Origin: Glycomyces sp. L485
GTDB taxonomy: Bacteria > Actinomycetota > Actinomycetes > Mycobacteriales > Micromonosporaceae
NCBI RefSeq assembly: GCF_022548875.1
Contig: NZ_JAKZEW010000013.1
Location: 1-64,000 of the forward strand
Direction of reading: 5' to 3'
Length of the DNA stretch: 64,000 nt
The translations under genes were made by a program, and so were the position numbers. The notes under the pieces were generated by a model, which did no database searches, was not told the DNA's origin, and saw only the letters and a program-made list of their open reading frames with translations. This document shows, piece by piece, positions 1 to 8,004 of the stretch. Each line of letters begins with the position of its first letter. Positions within the stretch are counted from its first letter, which is position 1.

Positions 1-156
1 TTGGCGCAGAACAACCATCCACCCCACACCGCTCCCGCCAACGCAACCTCTGCCATTGCCGGACTCCGCACGCCCGCCCCTGAGACCAACTCGACCCCGC
101 ACCGCAGACGCACGCCGCACCGTCAACCCAGGACGCGCCATCACTCCCCAGGACGC

Positions 157-192
157 ACGGCGGGGCGGCACCTTCCGGTACCGCCCCGCCGT
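157..192 (-). terminator. Hairpin terminator after qcrB
   Basis: A 12-bp perfect inverted repeat (157-168 with 181-192) encloses a 12-nt loop and starts 21 nt past the qcrB stop. It has no clear U-tract, as is usual for high-GC actinobacterial terminators. It most likely ends the ctaE/qcrCAB transcript. Nothing convincing was seen in bases 1-156. Confidence 0.7.
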
Positions 193-212
193 CGTTCCGG
201 CTTGCTAACTTA

Positions 213-1790
213 CTACTTGCCGGCCTCGATCTCGTCTCGTCGCTCGCCGTTCCCGGTCGGCTCCTCGATCGACTTGAAGAATCCCTTGTCGGTCGGCTCC
301 AGAGCCCCCACGCGGTTCATCTTCTTCGGAACGACCCAGCCGTTGTACTCCAGCTCGGTGTGGCCGTGCTCGTCCGGCTCCGCCAGCGGCTGGTGCACCT
401 CATAGAAGCGGCCGTTCGGGTCGCGCATGAGAATGCCGGTCTCCAGGCCGTGAGCCAGGACCTCGCGGTCGTGCTGCTGGAGTCCCAGGCAGATCCGGAA
501 AGTCAAGTAGTACAGGGCGATCGGGACGACGACGATACCGATGCGGCCCGCCCACGTCATCGCGTTCAGGCTGATGTTGAACGTCTCGGCGAAGACGTCG
601 TTCCCGCCGGAGATCACGCCGATGATCCAAAAGCCCACGATCATGACGCCGAGGCTGGTGCGAGCCGGAACGTCGCGCGGGCGCTGGAGCAGGTTGTGGT
701 GGGCCCGGTCCTTCGTGAAGCGGCGCTCCAGCAGCGGGTAGGCCAACGGCAGCAGCACCGACAAGCCCATGCCCACGATGCCCGGCCAGAAGACGGCCGG
801 CAGCGTGAAGTACGGCGGCACACGGAACTCCCAGGCCGGGAAGAGCCGGATGAGGCCGTCCATGAACATGACGTAGAAGTCCGGCTGCGAGGCCGAGGAG
901 ACCACCGAGGCCTCGTACGGGCCGAACAGCCAGATCGGGTTGATCTGGAACAGGCCCGACATCGCGGCGACCACGCCCCAGATGAACAGCATGAAGCCCA
1001 CCTGCTTCATGACGTAGTTCGGGAACATCCGGAAGCCGACCACGTTGTGCTCGGTGCGCCCCGGTCCGGGCCACTGCGTGTGCTTCTGCGCGAATACCAG
1101 TCCGACGTGGACGGTGATGAGAGCGAGCAGCGCGAGCGGCAGCAGGAACACGTGGATGATGTAGAACCTGGCGATGACCTCGTCGCCGGGGAAGGCCCCG
1201 CCGAACAGACCCGCGGAGACCCACGGGCCGAGGAACGGCAGCGACTCGGTCATGCCCTCGGCGATGCGCAGGCCGGTGCCGGACAGGCCGTCGTCGGGCA
1301 GCGAGTAGCCGATGAAGCCCTCGAAGAAGCCCAGCCAGAACAGCAGGATGCCGATCATCCAGTTGGTCTCACGCGGGGCGCGGAACGCGCCGGTGAAGAA
1401 GATCCGCAGCATGTGGACCAGGATCGACGCCATGAACAGCAGCGTCGCCCAGTGGTGCATCTGCCGCATGATGAGCCCGCCGCGGACCTCGAACGAGAGG
1501 TTCAGGGACGACTCGTAGGCCTTGGACATCCCCACGCCCTGGAGGGGCACGTAGGAGCCCTCGTACGTCACGTGGGTCATGGACGGCTCGAAGAACAGCG
1601 CCAGGAAGGTGCCGGTCAACAGCAGCAGGATGAACGAGAACAGCGCGATCTCGCCCAGCAGGAACGACCAGTGGTCCGGGAAGACCTTGTTCATGAGGAC
1701 CCGGGCCGGTCCGGCGAGCTTGAAGCGGTCGTCGAGCTCGCCGCCCGCCTTCGTCATCAGACTCTCGCTAGTGCCTTTGCGGCGCTTCAC
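213..1790 (-). CDS. qcrB: Cytochrome bc1 complex cytochrome b subunit (QcrB)
   Basis: This 525-residue membrane protein is the di-haem cytochrome b of the menaquinol:cytochrome c reductase, which in actinobacteria forms a bcc-aa3 supercomplex. The four haem-ligand histidines are visible as two helix pairs: H112/H126 in the MHHW...LVHML stretch and H213/H228 in IIHVFLL...TVHVG. About eight to nine hydrophobic helices are seen, plus the longer cytosolic C-terminal tail (roughly from residue 430) typical of actinobacterial QcrB. It starts with GTG and overlaps the qcrA stop as GTGA, indicating translational coupling. It is the last gene of qcrCAB and is followed by a hairpin. Confidence 0.97.
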   Translation of the reverse strand: MKRRKGTSESLMTKAGGELDDRFKLAGPARVLMNKVFPDHWSFLLGEIALFSFILLLLTGTFLALFFEPSMTHVTYEGSYVPLQGVGMSKAYESSLNLSFEVRGGLIMRQMHHWATLLFMASILVHMLRIFFTGAFRAPRETNWMIGILLFWLGFFEGFIGYSLPDDGLSGTGLRIAEGMTESLPFLGPWVSAGLFGGAFPGDEVIARFYIIHVFLLPLALLALITVHVGLVFAQKHTQWPGPGRTEHNVVGFRMFPNYVMKQVGFMLFIWGVVAAMSGLFQINPIWLFGPYEASVVSSASQPDFYVMFMDGLIRLFPAWEFRVPPYFTLPAVFWPGIVGMGLSVLLPLAYPLLERRFTKDRAHHNLLQRPRDVPARTSLGVMIVGFWIIGVISGGNDVFAETFNISLNAMTWAGRIGIVVVPIALYYLTFRICLGLQQHDREVLAHGLETGILMRDPNGRFYEVHQPLAEPDEHGHTELEYNGWVVPKKMNRVGALEPTDKGFFKSIEEPTGNGERRDEIEAGK

Positions 1791-2902
1791 TGTTCATCCT
1801 CCTCTGGGAGGGACGGGCGATTCCAGAACGCCGGCCCCGGGGGCACCAGGAAATCCGACTTGGCGATGAAGTAGCCCTCGTCGTCGACGTCCAGCGGCAG
1901 CATCGGCAGGTGCCGCGTCGCCGGGCCGAAGATCGGAGCCGCGTTGTCCACCACGTTGAACTGCGACTGGTGGCACGGGCACAACAGACGCTGGGACTGC
2001 TGCTCGTAGAGACTGGCCGGGCAGCCGACGTGGGTGCAGATCTTAGAGTAGGCGACGTAGTCGCCCCACATGGCGTCGGCTTCCTGGTACATGGGGTACA
2101 GGTTCTCGCGAAGCAGCGCCGCGTCCTGTTCACGCAGGCGGATCAGCAGCGTCGGCGCGGTCGCGAACTCGTTGCTGGCCCCGCCTTCGATGGCCGGGAA
2201 GACGGTGATCTGACCGCCGGCCGAGACCATGTCCGGGCGCACCAGCGCGCCGTCCTTCATCATGAGCTGGACCGGGTTGCCGTCGTTGAACTTCTCGGCG
2301 TTCCAGCCGGTGACGGTGAGCATGTCGCCGGGGTCCTTGACGAGCGCCCCGAGCGGCGCGACCGCAGCCAGGCCCAGCGGGGCGGCTCCGAGCAGCGCGG
2401 CCTTCACCAGGAACGGGCGCCGTTTGATCCCCATGTCGTCGACCATGTTGTCGACGGTGGACTCGGCGAACTTGCGGTCGTCGCCGGAGGAGCCGCCGTC
2501 GTGACGGTCCTGGACGAGCTCCTCGACCGGCAGCAGCTTCTTGGCCCAGGTGAGGACTCCGACTGCGAACAGCAGCAGGGACAGGCCGAGGGTGACGCCG
2601 AGGATCGGCGTGTACCAGGTCTGCGGGTCTGCGGCGGTCGCCACGCCCTCGTATTCCCAGGGCCAGAAGATGTAGGCGACGACGAACAGCGTCGCGAACA
2701 GGCCGGAGCCGAGGAACAGGCCGGCGACGATGCGTTCCATGCGCCGCTCGACCTTCGTCCCGGGCGTCGCGTAGCGCGGCTCGTAGTGAATGATCTCGAT
2801 GCCGTCGCGACGCAGACCCTCACGGTAGACGTCGAAGCGCGAGAGCTTCGGGTCGTTCAGGTCGACCGCTTCCGGCTGATTGTCATCGTTGTGGGCACTC
2901 AC
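1787..2902 (-). CDS. qcrA: Rieske iron-sulfur subunit of the bc1 complex (QcrA)
   Basis: This 371-residue protein carries the Rieske [2Fe-2S] cluster of the menaquinol reductase. The cluster ligands are C289 and H291 in CTHVGCP and C308 and H311 in CPCHQS; C294 and C310 are placed to form the usual stabilising disulfide. Hydrophobic segments lie near residues 59-80, 98-120 and 165-187. This three-helix N-terminus is the long actinobacterial form and differs from the single-anchor proteobacterial form. The GTG start overlaps the qcrC stop as GTGA, and the stop overlaps the qcrB start. Confidence 0.97.
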   Translation of the reverse strand: MSAHNDDNQPEAVDLNDPKLSRFDVYREGLRRDGIEIIHYEPRYATPGTKVERRMERIVAGLFLGSGLFATLFVVAYIFWPWEYEGVATAADPQTWYTPILGVTLGLSLLLFAVGVLTWAKKLLPVEELVQDRHDGGSSGDDRKFAESTVDNMVDDMGIKRRPFLVKAALLGAAPLGLAAVAPLGALVKDPGDMLTVTGWNAEKFNDGNPVQLMMKDGALVRPDMVSAGGQITVFPAIEGGASNEFATAPTLLIRLREQDAALLRENLYPMYQEADAMWGDYVAYSKICTHVGCPASLYEQQSQRLLCPCHQSQFNVVDNAAPIFGPATRHLPMLPLDVDDEGYFIAKSDFLVPPGPAFWNRPSLPEEDEQ

Positions 2903-3705
2903 GATTTACCTGCAATCCAGAGCGTGGCCAGCAGCAGCGAAGAGATGCCGACCAGGAAGATGGCCAGCCCTTCGGTGGACGGGCCGAAGCGTCCGAGGGT
3001 GAACACGCCGCCCGGGTCCTTGTCGTCGTTGACGATGTACTGGACGTAGGCGATGACGTCGGCCTTCTGCTCAGGGGTGAGCTCGTTGTCGGCGAAGACC
3101 GGCATGTTCTGCGGGCCGGTCAGCATCGCCTGGTAGAGCTCCTCGTCGGTGACGCCGTTCAGCGAGGGCGCCTCCGCGCCGGAGGAGAGTGCTCCGCCGC
3201 CGCCGGCATAGCCGTGGCAGGACGAGCAGTTGACGCGGTACAGGTCGCCGCCTTCGGCCGCGTTGCCCTCCGTCACGAGTGCTTCGAGGTCGTCGGGGAC
3301 CGAGGGCCCGCCGCCGAGGTGCTCGACGAAGGCGCCGAGCCACTCGGCCTCCTCCTCGGAGAAGACCGGGTCGCCGGGGGGCGCCTGGGCGCCCTGGGCG
3401 GCCATCGGCATGCGGCCGGTGTTCACCTGGAACTCCACGGACGCAGAACCGAGACCGATCAGGCTCGGTCCGCGGCCTTCGATGCCCTCGCCGTTCGCGC
3501 CGTGGCAGCTGATGCAGCTCGTGTCGAAGAGCTCCTCGCCTTTGACGACGTCCGACTCGATGGCGTTGTCGTCGGCTTCCTGGGCGTACAGGCTCGGCGA
3601 GAAGGCCGAGTAGAGCCCACCGACAATGACCAACGCGCCGGTGAACCTGGCCAGCGCGCCGAGGCGCTTGCGCCAGCCTCGCCGGCGTTTCGCTGATGCA
3701 GCCAC
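2899..3705 (-). CDS. qcrC: Di-haem cytochrome c subunit of the bc1 complex (QcrC)
   Basis: This 268-residue membrane-anchored c-type cytochrome passes electrons from the Rieske centre to the aa3 oxidase. Two CXXCH haem-binding motifs are visible, C64-C67-H68 (CISCH) and C160-C163-H164 (CSSCH), so it is the fused di-haem form that replaces soluble cytochrome c in actinobacteria. There is an N-terminal membrane segment near residues 21-37 after a basic stretch and a C-terminal anchor near 245-265. The start codon is GTG. It leads the qcrCAB operon, 180 nt downstream of ctaE. Confidence 0.97.
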   Translation of the reverse strand: MAASAKRRRGWRKRLGALARFTGALVIVGGLYSAFSPSLYAQEADDNAIESDVVKGEELFDTSCISCHGANGEGIEGRGPSLIGLGSASVEFQVNTGRMPMAAQGAQAPPGDPVFSEEEAEWLGAFVEHLGGGPSVPDDLEALVTEGNAAEGGDLYRVNCSSCHGYAGGGGALSSGAEAPSLNGVTDEELYQAMLTGPQNMPVFADNELTPEQKADVIAYVQYIVNDDKDPGGVFTLGRFGPSTEGLAIFLVGISSLLLATLWIAGKS

Positions 3706-3738
3706 GGTTGTTGCCTCACCTTTATCTAGCTCTCAGAC

Positions 3739-3764
3739 CGGCGGGGGCTCTGCGGTCCCCGCCG
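3739..3764 (-). terminator. Hairpin between ctaE and qcrC
   Basis: An 8-bp perfect stem (3739-3746 with 3757-3764) with a 10-nt loop lies 34 nt upstream of qcrC. A second 7-bp stem (3848-3854 with 3871-3877) lies just past the ctaE stop. Either could lower read-through from ctaE into qcrCAB and so set subunit ratios. This role is inferred. Confidence 0.4.
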
Positions 3765-3885
3765 ATCGGGCGGCCGCCTCCGGGGGACGGCCGTCGCTCT
3801 TCTCGGGATTTCACCACGGCGCGGGGCCGGGGCCTTGACAGTATTGCGGCCGGACTCGACGGTGGTCGCTTCCGGCCCGAATTCA

Positions 3886-4506
3886 TTACTGGAGGAAGTA
3901 GATCATCGCGAACAGCGCGATCCACACCACGTCGACGAAGTGCCAGTAGTAGGACACCACGATGGAAGCTGTGGCCTGAGCGGGACTGAACCGCCCCATC
4001 GTCGTGCGGATGAGGAAGATGATGAACGCGACCAGGCCGCCGGTCACGTGCAGGCCGTGGAAGCCGGTGGTCAGGTAGAACATCGACCAGTACCCGTCCG
4101 AGGCGATGGTGTACCCCTCCGCGATCAGGTTGCGGTACTCGTTGACCTGGCCGAGCACGAAGACCAGACCCATGACGAACGTGATCGCGAACCAGCGGCG
4201 GAGGGCGTAGACGTCGCCCTTCTCCGCGGCGAAGACGCCCAGCTGGCAGGTGATCGAGGAGGCCACCAGGATGACGGTGAAGACCAGCGCGTAGGGAATG
4301 TTGAGGTGCGCGGGTCCTCCGACGTGCTCGGCGGTCCCGTTCCACAGCTCCGGCGCGGCGGCGCGGATGGAGAAGTACATCGCGAACAGGCCCGCAAAGA
4401 ACATGAGTTCGCTGCTCAACCACACGATGGTGCCGACACTGACGACATTGGGCCTTGTCAGTGAGTGGATTCGGCTGGGGTCGATAGTTGCTTCGGCGGC
4501 AGTCAC
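3886..4506 (-). CDS. ctaE: Cytochrome c oxidase subunit III (CtaE)
   Basis: This 206-residue protein is subunit III of the aa3 cytochrome c oxidase, with five hydrophobic helices as in actinobacterial CtaE. The ending [21 protein letters not shown] is the conserved last-helix region of this family ([10 protein letters not shown]). I chose the GTG at 4506 because a TAATAAT -10-like element ends seven bases upstream, which suggests a leaderless mRNA, and because the length then matches the family. Alternatives are GTG at 4512 or a start at 4545. The ctaE-qcrCAB order is the standard actinobacterial respiratory cluster. Confidence 0.95.
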   Translation of the reverse strand: MTAAEATIDPSRIHSLTRPNVVSVGTIVWLSSELMFFAGLFAMYFSIRAAAPELWNGTAEHVGGPAHLNIPYALVFTVILVASSITCQLGVFAAEKGDVYALRRWFAITFVMGLVFVLGQVNEYRNLIAEGYTIASDGYWSMFYLTTGFHGLHVTGGLVAFIIFLIRTTMGRFSPAQATASIVVSYYWHFVDVVWIALFAMIYFLQ

Positions 4507-4512
4507 GCGCAC

Positions 4513-4519
4513 ATTATTA
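4513..4519 (-). promoter_or_regulatory. Probable -10 element of ctaE (leaderless)
   Basis: The minus-strand sequence TAATAAT lies seven bases before the GTG chosen for ctaE, with no Shine-Dalgarno sequence between them. A transcription start on the GTG itself is therefore likely. No good -35 hexamer was found at 17 nt. Confidence 0.4.
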
Positions 4520-4689
4520 CGGCCCGGCGGTCGCAACCTGTGCATGGGGTGTGTTTTTCGTGCGTGTCGGCCGACGGTAGGCTCCGCCCGCCTCGATATC
4601 GCTTCCGCAGGTCATCTGCCGTTCGGCCGAGGTGGCCGCGGCGGGAGGCGGAAGTGGCCGCGCCGGTCTTCCCATTTCAGTGTGGCCGG

Positions 4690-4695
4690 TTTAAT
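4690..4695 (+). promoter_or_regulatory. Possible -10 element of the receiver gene
   Basis: TTTAAT stands out in GC-rich DNA ten bases before the GTG at 4705. There is no ribosome site in front of either possible start (ATG 4696 or GTG 4705), so a very short leader or leaderless mRNA starting near 4702 is plausible. Confidence 0.35.
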
Positions 4696-4704
4696 ATGCG
4701 AGGC

Positions 4705-5130
4705 GTGAGTACCTCAACGACCGAGTACGCAGTGCTGCTCTACAGCCATAAGCCCTCCGTGATCGAGCAGATGCGATCCGCGATCGGGGACGAGCCGGCC
4801 GATGGCGTGAAGATCGAGTACGCCGTCGCCGACGACTACGACGACGCGGTGGCCCTGATCGACTCCTACGAGATCGACCTCGTCCTGCTCGACGGCGAGG
4901 CGCAGCCCGCCGGCGGCATGGGCATAGCCCGCCAGCTCCGAGACGAATTCGACGCGCCCCCGACCCTGGCGGTGGTCGTGGCCCGAGCCGCCGACCGCTG
5001 GCTGGCGGCGTGGTCGCGGGCCGACTCCGTCCTGACCCACCCTCTCAACCCCGTGACGACCGGGCAGACGGTAGTAGACTTGCTGGTCAACCGGCGCTCG
5101 GCCGAATTGCCCGCACAGCGCGCCGCCTGA
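4705..5130 (+). CDS. Stand-alone receiver-like protein
   Basis: This 141-residue single-domain protein has a CheY-like pattern: a hydrophobic first strand (YAVLLYSHKP) and a third strand ending in the usual phospho-acceptor position, D63 in LVLLDGEA. The acidic pair normally found after strand 1 is absent (S14, H15), and the conserved Lys near strand 5 is replaced in VLTHPLNP. It may therefore be a pseudo-receiver that is not phosphorylated in the usual way. No output domain is present. It sits between divergent ctaE and downstream trpD. The start could also be ATG 4696. The function is unknown. Confidence 0.7.
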   Translation: MSTSTTEYAVLLYSHKPSVIEQMRSAIGDEPADGVKIEYAVADDYDDAVALIDSYEIDLVLLDGEAQPAGGMGIARQLRDEFDAPPTLAVVVARAADRWLAAWSRADSVLTHPLNPVTTGQTVVDLLVNRRSAELPAQRAA

Positions 5131-5153
5131 GCCTATAGCCCTCTGGAGCCTTC

Positions 5154-6263
5154 ATGACCGACACCACCCGCCCGTCTCCCGACACCACCCGAACCGGAGT
5201 GGACGCTGCTCCAAGCTGGCCGAACGTCCTCGCGCGCCTTTCCGGCGGCACGCATCTCGATGAGGCCAGTGCCGACTGGGCGATGGCGGAGATCATGGCC
5301 GGCAACGCCGACCCGGCGCAGTTGGCGGCGTTCGCGGTGCTGCTGCGCTCGAAGGGTGAGACGGCGCAGGAGATCGCGGCGATCGCCGGGCGGATGCTCG
5401 CCGAGACGACTCGGATAGACGTGAGTGACCTGGGCGTGGCGGTCGACATCGTCGGCACCGGCGGCGACGGCTCGAACAGCGTCAACATCTCCACGATGGC
5501 GGCGATCGTCGTCGCGGCGACGGGTGTGCCGGTGATCAAGCACGGCAACCGTTCCGCCTCCTCCTCTGTCGGTTCGGCGGACCTGCTCGAAGCGCTCGGC
5601 GTGGACCTGGAGGCCTCGGCCGACCGGGTCGAGGCGTCGGTCCGCGAGGTCGGCATCGGCTTCTGCTTCGCGAGGGCCTTCCACCCGGGCATGCGCCATG
5701 CCGGTCCCGTGCGCGCAGCGCTCGGCATCCCGACCGTGTTCAACGTGCTCGGGCCGCTGACGAACCCGGGACAGCCGAAGTCCGGCCTCATCGGCTGCGC
5801 CGACCCGCGCATGGCGCCGCTGATGGCGCAGGTCTTCGCCGACCGGGGCGCGTCGCTGTTCGTCGTGCGCGGCGACGACGGCCTGGACGAGATCTCGACG
5901 TCGTCGACGACCACCGAATGGGTGGTCTCTGGCGGCCGGGTCACCGAGGGCAGCCTCGACATCGGGGAGTTCGGCCTGGTCGAGGCCGGACCGGAGGCGC
6001 TGCGCGGCGGCGACCTGGAGTTCAACACGAACGTGGCCCGCGAGGTGTTCGCCGGCAAGGGCGGCCCGGTCCGCGACGCGGTGCTCATCAACGCCGCCGC
6101 GGCGCTGGCCTCACGGGACGGGCTGGTCGACGACGTGGACCTGCACGATGTGTCCCGGCGCCGGGAGATGCTCGAAGCGGGCCTGAAGAAGGCCGCGAAG
6201 GCGGTCGACGAGGGCGCGGCGGCGGCGCTGGTGGAGCGCTGGGCCGGGTTCAGCAAGTCGTGA
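5154..6263 (+). CDS. trpD: Anthranilate phosphoribosyltransferase (TrpD)
   Basis: This 369-residue enzyme transfers phosphoribose from PRPP to anthranilate, the second step of tryptophan synthesis, in the cytosol. The PRPP-binding glycine loop is visible as VDIVGTGGDGSNSVNIST (about residues 97-114), followed by the anthranilate-site motif KHGNRSASSSVGSADLLEALG from about residue 129 (first part KHGNRSASSS). The ATG start has GGAG five bases upstream. It stands alone, not in a trp operon, next to the ctaE cluster, an arrangement common in actinobacteria. It converges with the zinc-ribbon gene across a shared hairpin. Confidence 0.96.
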   Translation: MTDTTRPSPDTTRTGVDAAPSWPNVLARLSGGTHLDEASADWAMAEIMAGNADPAQLAAFAVLLRSKGETAQEIAAIAGRMLAETTRIDVSDLGVAVDIVGTGGDGSNSVNISTMAAIVVAATGVPVIKHGNRSASSSVGSADLLEALGVDLEASADRVEASVREVGIGFCFARAFHPGMRHAGPVRAALGIPTVFNVLGPLTNPGQPKSGLIGCADPRMAPLMAQVFADRGASLFVVRGDDGLDEISTSSTTTEWVVSGGRVTEGSLDIGEFGLVEAGPEALRGGDLEFNTNVAREVFAGKGGPVRDAVLINAAAALASRDGLVDDVDLHDVSRRREMLEAGLKKAAKAVDEGAAAALVERWAGFSKS

Positions 6264-6274
6264 ACGCATCGCGG

Positions 6275-6302
6275 AGGGGGCGAACCGTTCGGTTCGCCCC
6301 CT
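6275..6302. terminator. Bidirectional terminator between trpD and the zinc-ribbon gene
   Basis: A perfect inverted repeat (6275-6287 with 6290-6302) with a tiny loop lies 11 nt after the trpD stop and 11 nt before the convergent gene's stop. It can serve both transcripts. Confidence 0.85.
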
Positions 6303-6312
6303 TCGCCGTCGT

Positions 6313-7095
6313 CTAGGTGTACTTCTTGAGCTCTTCTTCGGAGGCGCTCGTCTTCGGGCCGCCGGAGGGCAGCTCGGTGCGGATGAGGACGCAACCGCAC
6401 TCCTCGCAGCGCAGGACCTCATCGATGGCGGCGGCGCGGATGGGGGCCATGTCGGCAGGGGACTTCTCGATGCGGCACGAGCCGCAGCGGCGCCCGACCA
6501 GTTCGGCGGCGGCGATCGGCTGGCGGGTGTGGATGCGCTCGTAGAGCTCGACGAGTCTGCCGGGGATGGAGGAGGTCAGGGTGATCCGCCCGGCCCGCGC
6601 GGTGTCGGTCTCGGCGTCGATCTCGTCGAGGACCCCCCGGTGGGCGGTCTCGGCGTCGTCGAGGGCGTTCTGGGCCTCGGCGGTCTGGCGGCGAGTCGCC
6701 TCCAGCTCGGCTTCGAGGCCTTCGCGGCGCTCCATGAACTCGAGCTCGTCGTCTTCGAGGGTGCCTTGGCGGCGGGCGAGCGATGCGAGTTCGCTCTGGA
6801 GCCCTTCGAGTTCCTTGGCGCTGGCCGCGCCTGAGGCCATGCGGTCGCGGTCGCCGGCGGCGCGCTTGGTGACGAGTTCGACCTCCTGCTCGATGCGCTT
6901 GATGTCGCGGTCGAGATCGGCGATGTCGGCGGTGAGGGACGCGGCGCGGTCGGTCAGGGCCTGGACGCGCCTGCGGGCGTCGGCGACCGTCGAGTCTTCG
7001 GCGAGTCTCTTGCGTCGCTGGTCGAGCTGGGTGAGCGTGGTGTCGACGGCTTGCAGGTCGAGCAGTCGTCGCTGATCGAACAGGTCAGCTTTCAA
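6313..7095 (-). CDS. Coiled-coil protein with C4 zinc ribbon (CT398/YbgI-neighbour type)
   Basis: This 260-residue protein has a long charged helical region with heptad character (about residues 10-180, many R/E/L repeats) followed by a C-terminal zinc ribbon. The ribbon cysteines are visible in GRRCGSCRIE and LRCEECGCVL. This is the architecture of the zf-RING_7/CT398 family, whose exact role is not settled. The TTG start overlaps the last 11 bases of the Nif3-like gene, indicating tight coupling. The pairing of these two genes is widely conserved in actinobacteria, so the proteins probably act in the same process. Confidence 0.9.
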   Translation of the reverse strand: MKADLFDQRRLLDLQAVDTTLTQLDQRRKRLAEDSTVADARRRVQALTDRAASLTADIADLDRDIKRIEQEVELVTKRAAGDRDRMASGAASAKELEGLQSELASLARRQGTLEDDELEFMERREGLEAELEATRRQTAEAQNALDDAETAHRGVLDEIDAETDTARAGRITLTSSIPGRLVELYERIHTRQPIAAAELVGRRCGSCRIEKSPADMAPIRAAAIDEVLRCEECGCVLIRTELPSGGPKTSASEEELKKYT

Positions 7096-7918
7096 CTCGG
7101 TTCACCCCGGAATTCTGATGGATGGTCCACGGATCGGTGTCGATGTCGGAGACGATCACCTCGTCTACGAGAACCGACAGCCGTTCTGCAACAGTATCGA
7201 GCCAGGGTCGCTCGGTCGCCCAGTGGGCGGCGTCGATGAGCGCCGGGCCGCCCCTCGCGATGTGCTCGCTGACGGGATGGTGTCTGAGGTCGGCGGTGAG
7301 GTAGACGTCGGCCTCTGCGGCGACGGCGTCGTCGAGGTAGCCGTCCCCGGCGCCGCCGCACACCGCGACGGTGCGGACGATCCGGTCGGGGTCGCCCGCG
7401 GCGCGGATGCCCCAGGCGGTGGCGGGCAGGACCTTCGCGGCGTGCTCGACGAGGGCTGAGAATTTGACGTCGGAGAGGCGGCCGATGCGGCCGATGCCGC
7501 GGCCGGAGTCCTCGTGCTCGGGTCCGTCGAGCGGCCGGAGCGGTCTCAGGTCGGCAAGGCCGAGCCGTCCGGCCAGCGCGTCGGAGACGCCGGGGTTGGC
7601 GACGTCGGCGTTGGTGTGGGCGACGTACAGGCCGATGCTGCGTTCGATGAGGGTGTGGACGAGGTCGCCCTTGTAGTCGGCGGAGGGGTCGAGGCTGGAG
7701 ACGCCTCGGAGGAGGAGGGGGTGGTGGGCGACGATGAGGTCGCAGCCGCCTTCGATGGCCTCGATGACGGTCTCGGGGACGACGTCGACGGCGCACAGGA
7801 CTCGCCTGACCGCGATGTCGGGGCGGCCGCAGACGGGTCCGACCCGGTCCCAGCCCTGGGCCCAGTGGCGCGGATAGGTCTCGTCCAGTGCTGCGGTTAC
7901 CTCGCTGAGCGTGCGCAT
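7085..7918 (-). CDS. Nif3-like dinuclear metal centre protein
   Basis: This 277-residue protein belongs to the NIF3/YbgI (DUF34) family, which forms hexameric toroids with a two-metal site. Supporting motifs are LIVAHHPLLLRG near residue 65 and AHTNADVANPGVSDALA near residue 110, together with the C-terminal H-x-x-E-like region (IDAAHWATERPW). Its biochemical role is debated; a GTP cyclohydrolase annotation for the family is not reliable. I chose ATG 7918 because the longer frame to 7993 runs through the terminator hairpin of the next gene. It is upstream of, and overlaps, the zinc-ribbon gene. Confidence 0.9.
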   Translation of the reverse strand: MRTLSEVTAALDETYPRHWAQGWDRVGPVCGRPDIAVRRVLCAVDVVPETVIEAIEGGCDLIVAHHPLLLRGVSSLDPSADYKGDLVHTLIERSIGLYVAHTNADVANPGVSDALAGRLGLADLRPLRPLDGPEHEDSGRGIGRIGRLSDVKFSALVEHAAKVLPATAWGIRAAGDPDRIVRTVAVCGGAGDGYLDDAVAAEADVYLTADLRHHPVSEHIARGGPALIDAAHWATERPWLDTVAERLSVLVDEVIVSDIDTDPWTIHQNSGVNRVES

Positions 7919-7959
7919 GCCTTGGAGTCTATTGATGTTCGTGTCGCGGACGGAGGGGT

Positions 7960-7993
7960 GTGCCCCGAGCCCGAGCGGTTGGGCTCGGGGCAC
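7960..7993 (-). terminator. Hairpin terminator after the HTH regulator gene
   Basis: A 13-bp perfect stem (7960-7972 with 7981-7993) with an 8-nt loop starts 11 nt past the HTH gene stop. It also marks where the Nif3-like transcript can begin. Confidence 0.8.
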
Positions 7994-8004
7994 GTCCCGA
8001 CCGA

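Noticed and set aside
1-405. Plus-strand frame at the window start
   Set aside because: Pro/Arg/Thr/His-rich with no domain pattern, and it runs through the qcrB terminator and the qcrB 3' end in antisense.
360-1874. Long plus-strand open frame opposite qcrB
   Set aside because: It is a shadow of the GC-rich qcrB gene: the composition is Arg/Gln/His/Asp-rich and low in hydrophobic patterning, while the minus strand encodes a clear cytochrome b.
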